Of a stretch of DNA of 64,000 nt, positions 1-12,029 are shown one piece after another (positions within the stretch are counted from its first letter, which is position 1; each line of letters begins with the position of its first letter). The notes under the pieces were generated by a model. The model saw only the letters and a list, made by a program, of their open reading frames with translations, was not told the DNA's origin and searched no databases. The stretch comes from Dromiciops gliroides (taxonomy: Eukaryota > Chordata > Mammalia > Microbiotheria > Microbiotheriidae), in assembly GCF_019393635.1 (NCBI RefSeq), contig NC_057863.1:6920191-6984190 (forward strand), read 5' to 3'. The position numbers were made by a program, and so were the translations under genes.

Positions 1-723
1 TATTGTTATCAGAGGCTCTAGCCAGGGAGATGCCCAGGGCATAGGGGGACTAGTGTGAGATCACATTTCTCTTCAAATAAAACAGTATTAAGAACAAATG
101 TGAAGGTTATCCCTGAAGTGAAAGATCAGGAGAGAAGAGGTTACCAGAGGGCAGTGGAGGCTGAGAAATGCATAAAATGCCATAGTCTTGAGAGCAGGAG
201 TTGTTTTTATTTTTCTCTTTGGGCCTGATCCAGAACAGGTAATTGAGTGAGTGAATGAGTGAGTGAGTGATGAAAGGGAGGCATCAGCCCCATGAGACCA
301 GTCCCAATCTTGACCAGGACTGCAGGTAAGCAGTTATAGGCTCCCCTTAGCATCATCTATCAAGTCTATCTCCTCCGCCTTCATCAGTTCCTCCCACTGC
401 TTCCTCCATGAGTCACTTCACAGTAGCTGCTTCCTGTTGCCTGAGGCATCCCAAAGCCCATCAAAGCACACAGCCTCAGGAAATCAACTTATTTGCTGTA
501 CCTCATACCTAGGGGATAGCTCTGCCTCCATACCAGTGAGTAACTCCAAAGGGATGGCAGCCATACATCCAGCTCAAGATGTACATCTTTTTGAGGGAAG
601 AAACTAATACATACCCACATGAAGATTCCACACAGTGGAGAACATGTTAGTTACTTACCTGGTCACTCACCAATGCAGGTGATAGCCCAGAAACTTTTGT
701 GGGAGCAGAGCACTCAAAACAGT

Positions 724-1585
724 TGTTGCAATTTGTCCTTCATTCTTGAAGAGGACCATGACAATCAGGAGGTGATGTCATAGCTTGCAGTAAAATGGAT
801 TTAAGTGAGCGAGGGCTGTGTAAAGTCACGAGCCTCTGTGGTAAAATGGAATTTGGAAGACTGATTTGGATGGGCCACACCTGTCCTGTCCTGAGTGACG
901 TATGCTGGTGATGTCAGCAGGAGAAACCACTCTCCACAGGCAGTTTGAAGGACCTCCCCTTTTGGGGGAGGGAGAGTAAATGCTTGCTGAGGGGAGCTCA
1001 GTTTCTTTCTGGAGTCACCTTTTTTCTGGTGTTGCGAGCTGCAGGAGTGGGCAGAAAGATGTTTTTTTCTTGGCAGTTTGTCCTATAGGCCATGGCTGCA
1101 ATGCTGTTTCCCATTGAAGCTACAGACCCCAGGTGGTGAGTTAACATACGAGCCCTGCTCTTTTGAATTAGCTGAACTGGGAAAGAGTTTGGGGGTTGTA
1201 TAGACTTAGGTTAGAGTTAGGAGGATTATCCGTATTTCTTTTTCCCTATTCCCTTGTCTTTGACTTTATTAATTTCACCTTTGCTGTGTATTTAATTTCC
1301 ATTAATAAAACCTGATTCGTTTGTGGAAAAGAGGCTGTGAGGCTCCTTTCTTATTGGCCTGGGAGAGATATCTAAAAAGGCAGTTTGGAGGAGAGGGAGC
1401 TTTGGACCTAGAGGTCCCTCATTATTTCCGGGACCAAAATATTATGGTGAGCCACTCAATTAACTCTCCCTATATTAAATTTGGCCTCCACACCTCACTC
1501 TCTCCTCCAGAACCATCTGGGTCCAGTGGTAGGATATATATCAGCATGACAAGAGATGGCCCCTGATGTTTGAGGCAATCAGGGT
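724..1585 (+). mobile_element. Marsupial interspersed repeat (family unnamed), split by an LTR
   Basis: 724-836 and 1493-1585 together read as one element of a family that I recognise as common in marsupials (core around cttgaagaggaccatgacaa and the later ccatctgggtccagtgg). A second copy lies at 46267-46930. The first is interrupted by the LTR at 837-1492, and cut on its right by another LTR at 1586. I cannot give its class with certainty. Confidence 0.6.
837..1492 (+). mobile_element. Solo LTR of an endogenous retrovirus, 656 bp, class I-like
   Basis: It begins TGTGG and ends CCACA, has an AATAAA signal at 1304-1309, and is flanked by the 4-base target duplication CCTC (833-836 and 1493-1496). 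It sits inside the older repeat above. No internal region is seen, so it is a fossil solo LTR. A 4-base duplication fits gammaretrovirus-like (ERV1) elements. Confidence 0.8.
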
Positions 1586-1956
1586 TGTTAAGGGCTAAAA
1601 TTCTAGCTAAACTGTCTAAAATATCTAATGAGTGGTCGCCAATAAATTATAAGCTTTAGCAAGAGTTAGGCTTTTAAGCATTTATTAAGGAAAACAAGAA
1701 TTTGGTAAAGAGAGAGAATAAGGCCTAGATTCCTATCTATTAAAGGGAGAGCACATTTCTAGCTCCGTTCTCCACCAGAGTCCAAAGGAAAGAGAGCAAG
1801 AGTGAGCCCAGTCTCTTCCTTCCTCCTCCTACTTGCCCGCGTCACTTCCTCCTGCCAAAGAAAAGACTCCTGGTCTTGCCCTCAAAGACCTTCGCTTCAT
1901 GGGCAGAACTCTTCTACAGTAAGTCTCCAGCAGGTGGCGTCATTCCAATCGTTACA
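1586..1956 (-). mobile_element. ERV LTR, family A copy 1 (371 bp)
   Basis: On the minus strand it starts TGTAACGATTGG and ends CCCTTAACA, with an AATAAA in the R-like part. It matches 16091-16462 over its whole length with scattered differences. No target duplication is visible, and a purine-rich stretch next to its 5' end looks like a polypurine tract, so it may be a 3' LTR whose provirus body was lost. Fossil only. Confidence 0.8.
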
Positions 1957-2000
1957 GTTCCCCCTGTTGTTCCTCAAGAAACAAAATGTTTCCTTGACGG

Positions 2001-2126
2001 AACAGGGTTAAGTGACTTGCCTAGGGTCATACAGCTAGTAAATGTCAAATGTCTGAGGACAGATTTGAACTCAGGTCCTCCTGACTATAGGCCACTGCTC
2101 TATCTATTGTGCTACCTAACTGCCCC
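2001..2126 (-). mobile_element. CORE-SINE (Mon1/WSINE type)
   Basis: Reverse complement starts ggggcagttaggtagcac and holds the CORE motif tagctgtatgaccctaggca. About 126 bases, lying 45 bases from the LTR at 1956. Confidence 0.85.
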
Positions 2127-3165
2127 ATAGAATTTAGCTAGAAAAGTTCAGATGCCTTGATAGGTTAAAGCTTGGGAAAGAAAATTCCACAGGAGGTCGA
2201 CAAATACTTGAATTCCTTGTCCAGGGCAACATCTTCTGCCACTCACCAAGGGTATGTGAATGAGTGGAGTTTCATCCTAAGAAAAAAGAGAAGGTGAGGA
2301 TATATGTCCTTCTGATCAATTTCTCTCCTTTCAATAACACTTGTCTACTATCTATCTAAGTGTCAGACTATCTATCTATTTGTGCTGGCTTCTACCTTTA
2401 GAGATCAAGGGGCTTAGGAAACAACTTGGAACCTAAAAGAGATGCACAAAAAAGGTATCTAAATGAATAAATCAATATGTGTGTTTCTATGAACAACCTC
2501 CACATTAATACATGTAGAAATTCAGAGGAGGAAAGAGACTGCCCCACTGTGGTCAATGGAAACTCAGAGTAGAGGGAAAAATTGGGGGGGTATGGTGGGG
2601 GGAGACCAGGAGTCACAAATTTGGTTATTCTGGAGGGAGGATACTTTAGGGAAAGAGGGTCAGCTCTGAGATAGCAGAATCGGGGTTTGAAACCTGTGTA
2701 TTCAGTCACTAATCACTTGAGACATCTTGAGCAGTTCATTTTTTTTTTTCCAGCAGGGAGTTGGATGAGAGGGTTTCACTGGGTTACTTTGGTCATTCTC
2801 TCCCCTTTGAATATCATTATCCTTAATGTGCTAACTATACTGCTAGTAGATTTCTACTATCTTTTCCAAAAACTTAACCAGCAATATTATTGGTGTAGGG
2901 AACTCCAAATAAGGAAGCTCCCTTTGCCAATGCAGAAGAGCCCCACCTTTGTGAATGACAGTGCTATGAGCTGGGTGACCACGAGAAGGTCACAAGTCCT
3001 AGTGGCCTCAGATTTCTCATGTGAAAAGCAATGTACCTCCTTTATGGGACTATTGTGAGGATCCAACGAGGAAAAAAAAGGCTTTGAAAACAGTAAAATG
3101 CTATGGGAATGCCCATCATCATAATCATTGTGTTTGTTTTTTTCATTTGTACTGCTACTTTATGA

Positions 3166-3290
3166 ATGAATAAAACCCAAATCCACCTATTACATGCTTA
3201 CAATGTGCCAGGATCTGTTCTAAGTACTGGGGATAGAAATACAAGTAAGCAAGCCTGGCTCTACCCTCAAGAATCATTCATCCTAAAAAG
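3166..3290 (+). repeat. Fragment of an old interspersed repeat
   Basis: The phrase acaatgtgccaggatctgtt and the 'ggggatagaaatacaag' that follows match copies at 42345, 45715, 47175 and elsewhere in the window. Family not certain (see 52080). Confidence 0.4.
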
Positions 3291-3372
3291 GCAGTGCTTC
3301 TCAAACTGTTGGGGCCTCATTTATACCCTTAAAATGAGAAAACCCAAAATAGCTTTTGTTTAGATGCAATAG

Positions 3373-3445
<73 letters not shown>
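3373..3445. repeat. (CA)n microsatellite
   Basis: An uninterrupted run of about 36 CA units. Confidence 0.98.
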
Positions 3446-3446
<1 letters not shown>

Positions 3447-3656
3447 GGTACTAAGCACACCATATGCAAATAAACCAACCCCTAGCCTGACAGTCAGCTT
3501 CCTGACCCCAAGCAGAAAGAAAGTTTCATGGTGGGGAAATGTAACAATAAAATGCAGTGATGTTTATGTATGTCCCTGTGTTTACACAGGCCATTCCTCA
3601 TGCCTGCAGCATACCCCCTCCTCTCTTCTGCTTCACAGAGACTCTCTCTCCCCCCA

Positions 3657-3728
3657 TTTATAGATAGATATATAAATAGAAAGATAGATACAGATAAATA
3701 GGTAGGCAGAGAGATGGATGATGGATGG

Positions 3729-3798
<70 letters not shown>
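3657..3798. repeat. GATA-type repeat joined to (TA)n and (TG)n
   Basis: Degenerate tagatagata/ggatggatg units lead into about 29 TA units (from about 3732) and a short TG run. Confidence 0.95.
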
Positions 3799-4021
3799 AA
3801 ATGAAAACAGTACTCTAGGGTAAATAATGCTTTGACCTCATGGACTCCTTGAAGAAGCCATGAGGACATATTGGGGTCCCAACATCATACTTTAAAAACT
3901 GCTGAAATAGGAGAAAACAAAACATAAAGGCAGCTAGAATTGGAAATGATGGATTGGGCGGGGTGGAGATTGAGGTATAGAGATGACTGAGAAGGGGCAA
4001 GATGGTCTGTTTTTTTGTTTA

Positions 4022-4169
4022 TTTTGTTTTTTGCAGGGCAATGGGGGGGTAAGTTACTTGCCCAGGGTCACACAGCTAGTATGTGTCAAGGGTCTGAGGC
4101 CAGATTTGAACTCAGGTCCTCCTAAATCCAGGGTCGGTGCTTTATCCACTGCACCACCTTGCTGCCCCC
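4022..4169 (-). mobile_element. CORE-SINE
   Basis: Reverse complement gives the tRNA-like head with gtggtgcagtggataaagca, the CORE and an A-rich tail (T-run on the plus strand). Confidence 0.9.
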
Positions 4170-5059
4170 AAGACAGTGTGGTTTAAAGCATGAGAAGGTG
4201 AATGCTATTGAAGCCCGGGGCCCAGGGCTCCAGGGTCATAATGGCTCAGAGGCAGAGTCTGTGTTCAGGTGTAAGAAACTGGAAGGAGGCTGGCCAGAGA
4301 CATGGCAGCATAATTTTGAATGGGCCAGGAATTGACATGGGGCTGCTGTAGGCTCTTAAAACAATGCTTTTGAATTCCACTCCCAAGTCAGCTGCAGTAA
4401 GAGTTGAGAATCTTCCCAGAATACATCACACTCTTGACTTGAGATCACATCTTTTACTTATTATCTACAATACAAACATATATCTTCCCCTTAAGGTTGT
4501 TTGGGGCTTATAAGGGCAAAAGAGAATGCATCAAGCTGCTGAGAAGATAGAGGCAGTACCTTCCCAAAGTAGCTTTATCAAGAAGTGACCTTGGACCTGG
4601 AGATTAAAATGAGTTTAGAGAAATTGGAGGCACTGGAGTTGAACTGAGAAGAGCACCAGGCTCTGAATGGACTTAATGCATCTTCTTAGAATCACTGGCC
4701 CAGGGCAAAATGACAGAAGCTAGATAAGGGCAGGGGAATGAACAGTGAGAAGCATTCTGCAGGGTTTCTGTAGGCAACCACAGCATAAGAAAGACTCAGC
4801 AAGCCCTAGAAAGAAGGGTCCCAGGGGAAAGCATGGTTTGCTTTTCATGTTAGTAAAACCTACACCTTAGGTAGAAGACTATATTAATACACAGTGAAGC
4901 TCTGCCCAGGGAAAACATACTGAGTGCTTCCATTTTATCAGGCTCCCTGCCCCACTTTCCTAATGGATCCACCCTTCATGTGATTAATTACCAGATCAGA
5001 ATTCCCAGAAAGCATCAATATCTTCCCTATCTGTTCATTCCTATGGTAATTAGTTAGTT

Positions 5060-5170
5060 GCTCAGTCACTAAGCATTCATTGTCTTCTTTGGAGCCAAGA
5101 TTCTAACTAGGTTTTGTGGCTACAAGGACAGAAACAGAACAATACCTTCCCTCAAGAGGAATCCATTCTA
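5060..5170 (+). repeat. Fragment of an old interspersed repeat
   Basis: Ends in 'ccttccctcaagaggaatccattcta', the degenerate form of the 'ctcaaggagctcacattcta' phrase also seen at 45715. Low certainty. Confidence 0.35.
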
Positions 5171-5488
5171 ACAATTACCTCTCCTGCCCCTCTGGTGTGT
5201 CCAATTCCATATGCTACTTTCATTGTTCTAGAACTAACCTTCTTGTAACATTCCAGTCTAACTTACCTAAATATGTTTCCTGAGATTGGCATTTTATTTC
5301 CCACCTCATTGGCTTTGCCTATTGTGTCTAACAGGGCAAGCTTTCATTCCTTCCTCAGATCTACCTGTTAGATTTCTAAAGTACCTTCAATGCTCCACTC
5401 TGGGACCACCTCCTTTGGGCAGCTTATGCTTCTCCCCTTCAGTGTCAGTTCTTTCTCTTCATGTGATCATACTTTCATTCATCTATTT

Positions 5489-5647
5489 ATTGTTTTTGTT
5501 TTGTTTTGTTTTGGTGAGACAATTGTGGTGAAGTGACTTGCCAAGGGTCACACAACTAGTAAATGTCAAGTGTCTGAGACCGGATTTGAACTCAGGTCCT
5601 CCTGAATCCAGGGCTGATGCTTTAACCACTGCACCACCTAGCTGCCC
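5489..5647 (-). mobile_element. CORE-SINE with target duplication
   Basis: Full SINE on the minus strand. The flanks ttcattcatctattt (5474-5488) and ttcattcgtcaattt (5648-5662) are an imperfect 15-base duplication, two mismatches. Confidence 0.9.
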
Positions 5648-6240
5648 TTCATTCGTCAATTTAAATTCTGTGTAGCCACATTTTAAAATTTCATTCTGTA
5701 AAAACAGGGACTATAGCACCCAAATCCAGCCTAGGATCATGTATGCATAGAGCAGGAGCCAACTAGACACCCACCAATCAAGTTGAACTTGTTGGCCCCA
5801 CAAAAAGGCATTTATATATGCTTGGGGGGAGTCTTTCCCATAAGGTAAGAGAATATGTAGTAGGTTGGAGGTATGTGATCCTCCCTCCTTTTATTAGTCC
5901 TCTGTCTCTGTGCCTTGAAGTTCTCTAATGGATTTCATCCATTTTCCTTTGCCTTCCAAGGCTGAGGGATGATGCCTCCCAAGGTTTTATCATTGTGTCT
6001 CTCCTATGATGAAGACTTGCTTTGCCCCAATTCATGGGGCTGAGAGCTGGACTCTCTGTGGTTGGGCTAACATCTTTCCTGCCACAGTTGTCTCTGTTAT
6101 GATGCAGTGCTCTGAAGCTACCACCGCCTCTTCCTCTTCCCCACTTTCCAGCAATTGCTTTGTACAAAGTTAAAAATAAATATTCATATGCCTCTGATCC
6201 TTCATAAATGTTGTGGTGGATTGAACTGAGTCTCATTACA

Positions 6241-6410
6241 AAGGAAAAGACTGAGGGGTGGAAGGGACCTTAGCTTTTATCCAGTTCAGCCTCTCATTAT
6301 ATAGATGAGGAAAATGAAGTCCAGGGAAGGATGGAGGCTTGCCTAAGATCACAGAGTTAGCTAGTGATGGACTCATGCTTCCTGACACTAACTCCAGTGC
6401 TCTTCCCCTT
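6241..6410 (-). mobile_element. MIR/THER1-like SINE relic
   Basis: Holds degenerate atagatgaggaaaatgaagt and cctaagatcacagagttagc, the reverse-strand MIR core. Old, many changes. Confidence 0.7.
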
Positions 6411-6759
6411 TCCTTCCCAAAGTTCTGTCATTTGCAAGTTGTGTAGGATCCCACTGTGGTGGGTAGACATCTTCTTGTGGAAACCTTCCATCTTGTCTTG
6501 TCCCATTGCTTGGCTCCCTTTAAGAAACATGTAGTAGACTCCTTTTTAGTCCTCTTCCCCCAAGTCTTCCAGAAGATAAATTGGAATAGGCAAGATTCCC
6601 TCAGCTACCCTGTCTAGGTAGGTTTCATTGACAAGACCAGTCACCTGTATTACATGTCTAAGCTCACAAGAAGTTAGAGGAAAGTCATTAGCATCAGTCC
6701 TAAATTGCAGGGATGAGGTCTAGGAATACCTGACCAAAGGGAATGAAGGATATCATATT

Positions 6760-6850
6760 ATTATATAATATAACATCATAATACAATACAAAATAATGAA
6801 ATATTATACAACACAATGATATGATATTTTATAAGTAAAATATAATCTCA
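6760..6850. repeat. AT-rich stretch
   Basis: About 90 bases of almost pure A/T with atataat-type words, next to the start of the RTE copy. Confidence 0.7.
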
Positions 6851-7827
6851 TAAATGACAGAATGATATCTGTTTGAATTTAAGGCCACTGTTCAACATCA
6901 GAACAATACAAGTTTATGCTCCAACCTCTCATGCTGAAATGGCCAAAGTTGTTAAGTTCCATGAAGACCTATAACATCTTCTACAAGTATCACCCACAGT
7001 GATGTCATATTGATCACAGGGAACTGAAATGCTAAAATAGGAAATCAAAAGATAATTGGAATAATAGGCAAGTTTGATCTTGAAATGCAAAATGAAGCAA
7101 GACAGAGATTAGTAGAGTTTTGCTAAGATACCTTTCTGGTCATAGCAAACACACCTTTTCAACAACTCAACATATGAATATAAATAGACATTGCCAAATG
7201 GTCAACATTTACTTTTCAACCAAAAGTGGGGAAAAAAAGACTCCATACAATCAGTTAAAACAAGACCTGTAGCTGACTGTGGGTCAGAGGATCATGAACT
7301 TCTAATTGCAAAATTTATTCTTAATTTGAAGAAAGTAGGGAAAAACCACCAGACCATATAGATATGACCTAAATAATGTCTTGTATGATTGCAAAGTGGG
7401 TATTATGAACAGATTTGAGGGGTTCAATGGAGTAGACAGAGTACCTGAAGAACTAGACAGATGTTTGCAATATTGTATAGGAGGCAGGAAAAAAAAATTC
7501 CAAAGGTAAAGAAGGGCTAGAAAGCAAAACAGCTGTCTAATGAGTCTTTACAAACAGCTGAAGAAAGAAGGAAAGTGGAAGGTAAAAAAAAATAAAAATA
7601 AAAGGAAAGATATAGCAAACTGAATGCAGAATTATGGAGACTAGCAAGAAGAGGTGAAGTTTTCTTAAATGAACTATGCAAAGAAATTGAAGAAATAAAA
7701 TTGGAAAGATGAGATATCACTTCAAGAAAGTTAGAGATATTAAGGAAATGTTTCATGCAAAAAGTACATGATAGAAGACAAAAATGATACAGATTTAACC
7801 AAAGTAGAAAAGATTAAGAAGTGGCAA

Positions 7828-8902
7828 GCTCATTTCTCAAATATATAGAGAACTGAGACAAATTTATAAGAATACAAGTCATTCCCCAATTGAGAAATGT
7901 TCAAATGATATAAACAGGCAGTTTTCAGATGAATAAATTAAAACTATATATAGTCATATAAAATAGTCTGTCATTAATTAGAGATGTAGAAATTAAAACA
8001 ACTGTGAGATACCACCTCTCATTTAACACATTGGCTAATATGACAGAAAACCAAAATGCCAAATGTTGGAAAAGATATGGGAAAATTGGAATATCCATTG
8101 TTGGTGGAGTTGTGAACTGATCCAATCATTCTGGAAAGCAATTCTGAACTCAGCCCAAAGAGATATCAAACTGTTCAAACCTTTTTATCCATCAATACCA
8201 CTACTAGATCTGCATCTCAAAGATATCATAACAATAGGGAAAGAACCCAATTGTACAATAAATATTTATATCAGCTCTTTTTGTGGTAACAAAGACTTTG
8301 ATTTTGAGGGAATGCATATCAATTGATGAATGGCTAAACAAGTTGTCATATATAAATGTAATGGGATACTATTGTGCTATAAGGAATGATGAACAAGTGG
8401 ATTTCAGAAAAAAATTTGGAAAGACTTACATGAACTGATGCTGAGTGAAGTGAGCAGAACCAGAAGAACATTGCATACAATAATGGAAACCTTGTGTGAT
8501 GATCATCTCTGATAGACTTAGTTCTTTTCAGCAATGCAGTGATCCAAGACAATTCCAAAAGATTCAGGATGTAAAATGCTTTCCAAATCCAGAATAAAAG
8601 AACTATTGAGTCTAAATGCAGATCAACATATACCATTTTCATATTGGTTTGTTGCTGATGTTGTTGTTGTCTTTCTCATATTTTTTTCTTTTTGTTTTTA
8701 TTCTTTTTTCACAACATGACTAATGTCAAAATGTTAATGTGAGCGTACATGTGTAACCTTTTTTGGATTGCTTGCTGTCTTGGGAAGGGGAAAGAGAAGG
8801 AAGGAGGGAGAAAAATTTGAAACTAAAAATCTTATAAATATGAATTTTGAAAACTACTTTTACATGTAATTGGAAAACATAAAATGCTATTAAATGGGGA
8901 AA
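7828..8902 (+). mobile_element. L1 3' fragment inserted in the RTE copy
   Basis: 5'-truncated L1: ORF2 C-terminal remains (gaaattaaaacaactgtgag; later gggatactattgtgctataa, the LINE-1 'EYYAAIKK' region) and 3'UTR. Exact 12-base target duplication aagaagtggcaa at 7816-7827 and 8903-8914, so it is younger than the RTE copy. Confidence 0.9.
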
Positions 8903-9230
8903 AAGAAGTGGCAAAAATATCAAGAAGATCAATACAAGAAAGATCTTAACATCACTGATAACCAAAGTGATGTGGTTACTGGTCTAGAGCCAGACATCCT
9001 GGAGAATAAAGTAAAGTAGGCCTTAGCATACATTGCTAACAGTAAGGCTAGTGAAGATGACAGAAATCCAGCTGAGATATATAAAATCCTAAAATATGGT
9101 GCTGGTAAAGTGCTACACTTAATATGCCAGCAAATTTGGAAAACTCAATAGCAGTCACTGGGTCTGGATTGGAAGTTATCATTTTACACCTCACTCCTAA
9201 AGAAGGGCAATACCAAAGAAGTAACAGTGA

Positions 9231-10088
9231 ATATTGATAAGAAAAATGCAAATTAAAAGAACTCTGAGGTATCACCTCACACCTATCAGAGTGGTAAATG
9301 TATAAAAGAACAGAAAAAAATGCATGTTGGAAGGGATGTGGGAAAGCTGGGATGCTAATCCACTGTTAGTGGAGATATGAAAAAAAACCCCAACCATTCT
9401 GTAGAGTAATTTGCAACTATGCCCAAAGGGCTATAGAACTGTGCATACCCTTTGATTCAACAATACCACTGCCAGGTTTATATCCCAAAGATTTCTCCAA
9501 AAAGATAAAAAGACCTATTTGTACAAAATTATTATATGAGCTCTTTTTGTGTTGTCTAAGAATTGGAAATCAAAGGAATTCTCATCAATTGTGGAATGGC
9601 TAAACAAGCTGTGGTTTATGATGGTGATGGAATATTATCGTGCTATAAGAAATGACAAGCAGCATGATTTCAGAAAGGCCTGGAAAGACTTGTATGAACT
9701 GATGTATAGTGAAGTGAGCAGAACCAGAACAGCATGCACAGAGATAGCAATAATGCTCAATGAAGAATTGCGAAAGATTTAACTATTCTCAGCAAGCCTA
9801 TGATCCAAGACAATCCCAAAGAACTATTGATGAAACAGACTATCCACCTCCAGAGAAAGAACTGATATTGATGGAACACAGACTGAAGCATGCTCTTTTT
9901 CATTTTCTTTCCTTTTTTCTTTTATTTGAGTTTTCATATACAAAATGACTAACATGGTCATGTTTTACATAATTGTACATGTATAACCTATATCTATTGC
10001 TTATTGACTCAGGGAGGGGAGAAGGGAGGGAAGGAGGGATAAAAATTGGAACTCCAAACTATAAAAATGTTCATTACTTAAAATAAAA
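9231..10088 (+). mobile_element. Second L1 3' fragment inserted in the RTE copy
   Basis: Same kind of tail, slightly longer open piece: LNKLWFMMVMEYYRAIRNDK at about 9606-9665, matching the C-terminal part of L1 ORF2. Target duplication aagtaacagtga at 9219-9230 and 10089-10100. A-rich 3' end. Confidence 0.9.
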
Positions 10089-11074
10089 AAGTAACAGTGA
10101 GAACCAAACATGGAGCAACCAAGATTGGAAAAGGAGTACAATGAGGCTGCATGTTGTCATGTCATTTATTTAAACTGTATGCATAGAACATCATATGAAA
10201 GGCCAGGCTAGATGAATCAAAAGTCAGAATTAAGGTGGCTGGGAGAAATATGAACAATCTTATGTATGTAGGCAATACCACTCTGATGGCAGAAAGTGAA
10301 GATTTAAGAAGCACATTGATCTGGGTGAAAGACAAAAGTGTAAATGCTGGCTTGAGGCTTAACATAAGAAAAAAAAAGACCCCACTGTCTTGGCAACTGG
10401 TCTGAGCACTTCTTAGTAAATAGGAGAAAAAGTGGAAACAGTGTCAGATTTTGTATTCTTAGGCTCAAAGATCATGGCAGTCAGAGACTACAGCCATGAA
10501 ATTAAAAGACATTTGCTCTTTGGAAGAAAAGTTATAACAAATCTGGACAGCATGCTAAAAAGCAGATCCATAGGCTTGCCAGCAGAGCTCCATATGGTAA
10601 AAGCTCTCATTTTCCCAGTAGCAATGCATGACTTGTGAGAGACAGATGATAAGGAAAGTTGAGTGCCACCGAATGGACACTTTCCAATTGTGGTGCTAGA
10701 GAAGACTTTTGAGAGTGCTGTGGACATCAAGAAGATCAAATCAATCAATACTTAAAGAAATTAACTCAGATTATTCATTGCAAGGTCAAGCACTGAAGTG
10801 GAAACTTAACAACTCTGACCACATAATAAGATGACAGGATGCATTGGGAAAGAGTTGGATGTGGGGAACAACTGAAGGCAAAAAGTCAAGGGGATTGCAG
10901 AAGATGAGACAGATAGAGAGTGTCATGAATCAATGAACATGAGCTTGGACTGAGTTCAGGAGATAGTAGAGCACAGAAGAGCCTGGGATGCTCTGACCCA
11001 TGGAGTCACAAAGACTTGGGCATGACTAAACTATAGAACAACAAAAATAAGCACAATATAATGAAATTTTTAAA

Positions 11075-11180
11075 AGGTAAGAAGGCAGAGTGGATAGCTA
11101 TCTGACCCAAGAGTCAGCGAATTCTGGATTCAAGTTCCACTTTAGACATTTATTTATTTATTTTTTTTGGGGGGGGGCAG
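11075..11180 (+). mobile_element. SINE head fragment
   Basis: aaggcagagtggatagctat and ggattcaagttccactttag resemble a SINE 5' half; it breaks off into attt repeats and a G run. Confidence 0.5.
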
Positions 11181-11319
11181 GGGAGTTGTTTCTTTTATTG
11201 TTACCTTGATTTAGTGATAGAGGTCTATAAGTGGCAGCGCAAATGCAGTTCTACCTTGGTAAACACCATGCCTCAATGAGAACTGTCTACTGAGGAAATT
11301 CTGTTTTCAATCCAGACAT

Positions 11320-11460
11320 AGATACATATACACACATGTATGTATGTATATACATAGTTCAATAATCATACACATACTTATAGACATATACACACACACA
11401 CACACACATACACACACACACACACACACATATAGATATATGGAGAGACGCAGAGTGAGA
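11320..11460. repeat. (CA)n and TATG-rich microsatellite
   Basis: tatgtatgta words and a CA run at about 11390-11432, then tatagatata. Confidence 0.95.
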
Positions 11461-11654
11461 AGCAATTAGATAGAGAGATGACTTCTAGATGGATGGATAG
11501 AGGGACAAATGTAAGGATGGACAGATAAATAAATAGGCAGACATATCAAAGAGAAAGATATCATTATAAACAGCAAAACATAACACGACAATGCCAAGAT
11601 ATATTTCCCACACAAAGACTAAAATGGAGCTTGAGCACATCACTGAACTTTAGA

Positions 11655-11860
11655 CCAGGGCCCTTAACCTTTTTTTGTTACATGGACTCCTCTGGAAGTC
11701 TGGGAAAGCCTGTGCATCTCTGCTCAGAATAAAGTATTTACATTCATGAAATAAAATGCATGGGGTTACAAAGGAAGCAAAATGTTAGTGAAAACAAAAA
11801 ATGGAATTTCCTTTTTTTCCATCCAAGTTCACAGGTTCCTTAGGATCAATTTAAGAAATC
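11655..11860 (+). mobile_element. Old DNA-transposon-like relic, copy 1
   Basis: cccttaacctttttttgtta, catggactcctctggaagtc and aaataaaatgcatggggtta match 50125-50275 in order. I take it as an ancient non-autonomous mammalian repeat, probably hAT-like; the family name is not certain. Confidence 0.5.
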
Positions 11861-12029
11861 AGGGGTACTTTGGAAATGGAATTCCTTCTTTTACTCAGTG
11901 GTAGAAATCATGCTGGGAACTTTTAGAATCATCTTCCTTTAAAGCTCAGGTGACCCCTCATGTATGAAGCCTTTCCTGAATCCCCTAACTAAAAACCTTC
12001 TTAAATTTCCTATGGCCCTTTACCCACAT

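Larger units (their letters stand above)
6850..11045 (+). mobile_element. RTE-clade LINE copy (BovB-like), decayed, with two L1 insertions
   Basis: Pieces in several frames match the RTE/BovB protein: VYAPTSHAEMAKVVKFHEDL near 6910 (endonuclease), LEPDILE and ICQQIWKTQ near 8985-9145 (RT), VTVRTKHGATKIGKGVQ near 10092, and ETVSDFVFLGSKI, HEIKRHLLFGRK, NLDSMLKSRSIGLP at 10434-10580. It ends near cacaaagacttgggcatgac. Stop codons and frame changes are frequent. About 110 codons of the RT (between NTKE and VTVRT) are missing at the point where the second L1 lies. Interrupted by L1 tails at 7828-8902 and 9231-10088. No intact ORF. Confidence 0.85.

Noticed and set aside
9549-9782. 77-codon frame with MEYYRAIRND, first thought to be a gene fragment
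   Set aside because: It is the C-terminal part of L1 ORF2 inside an L1 tail bounded by target duplications.
10432-10638. 68-codon frame ETVSDFVFLGSKI
   Set aside because: Matches the RTE/BovB reverse transcriptase C-terminal part; a LINE, not a host gene.
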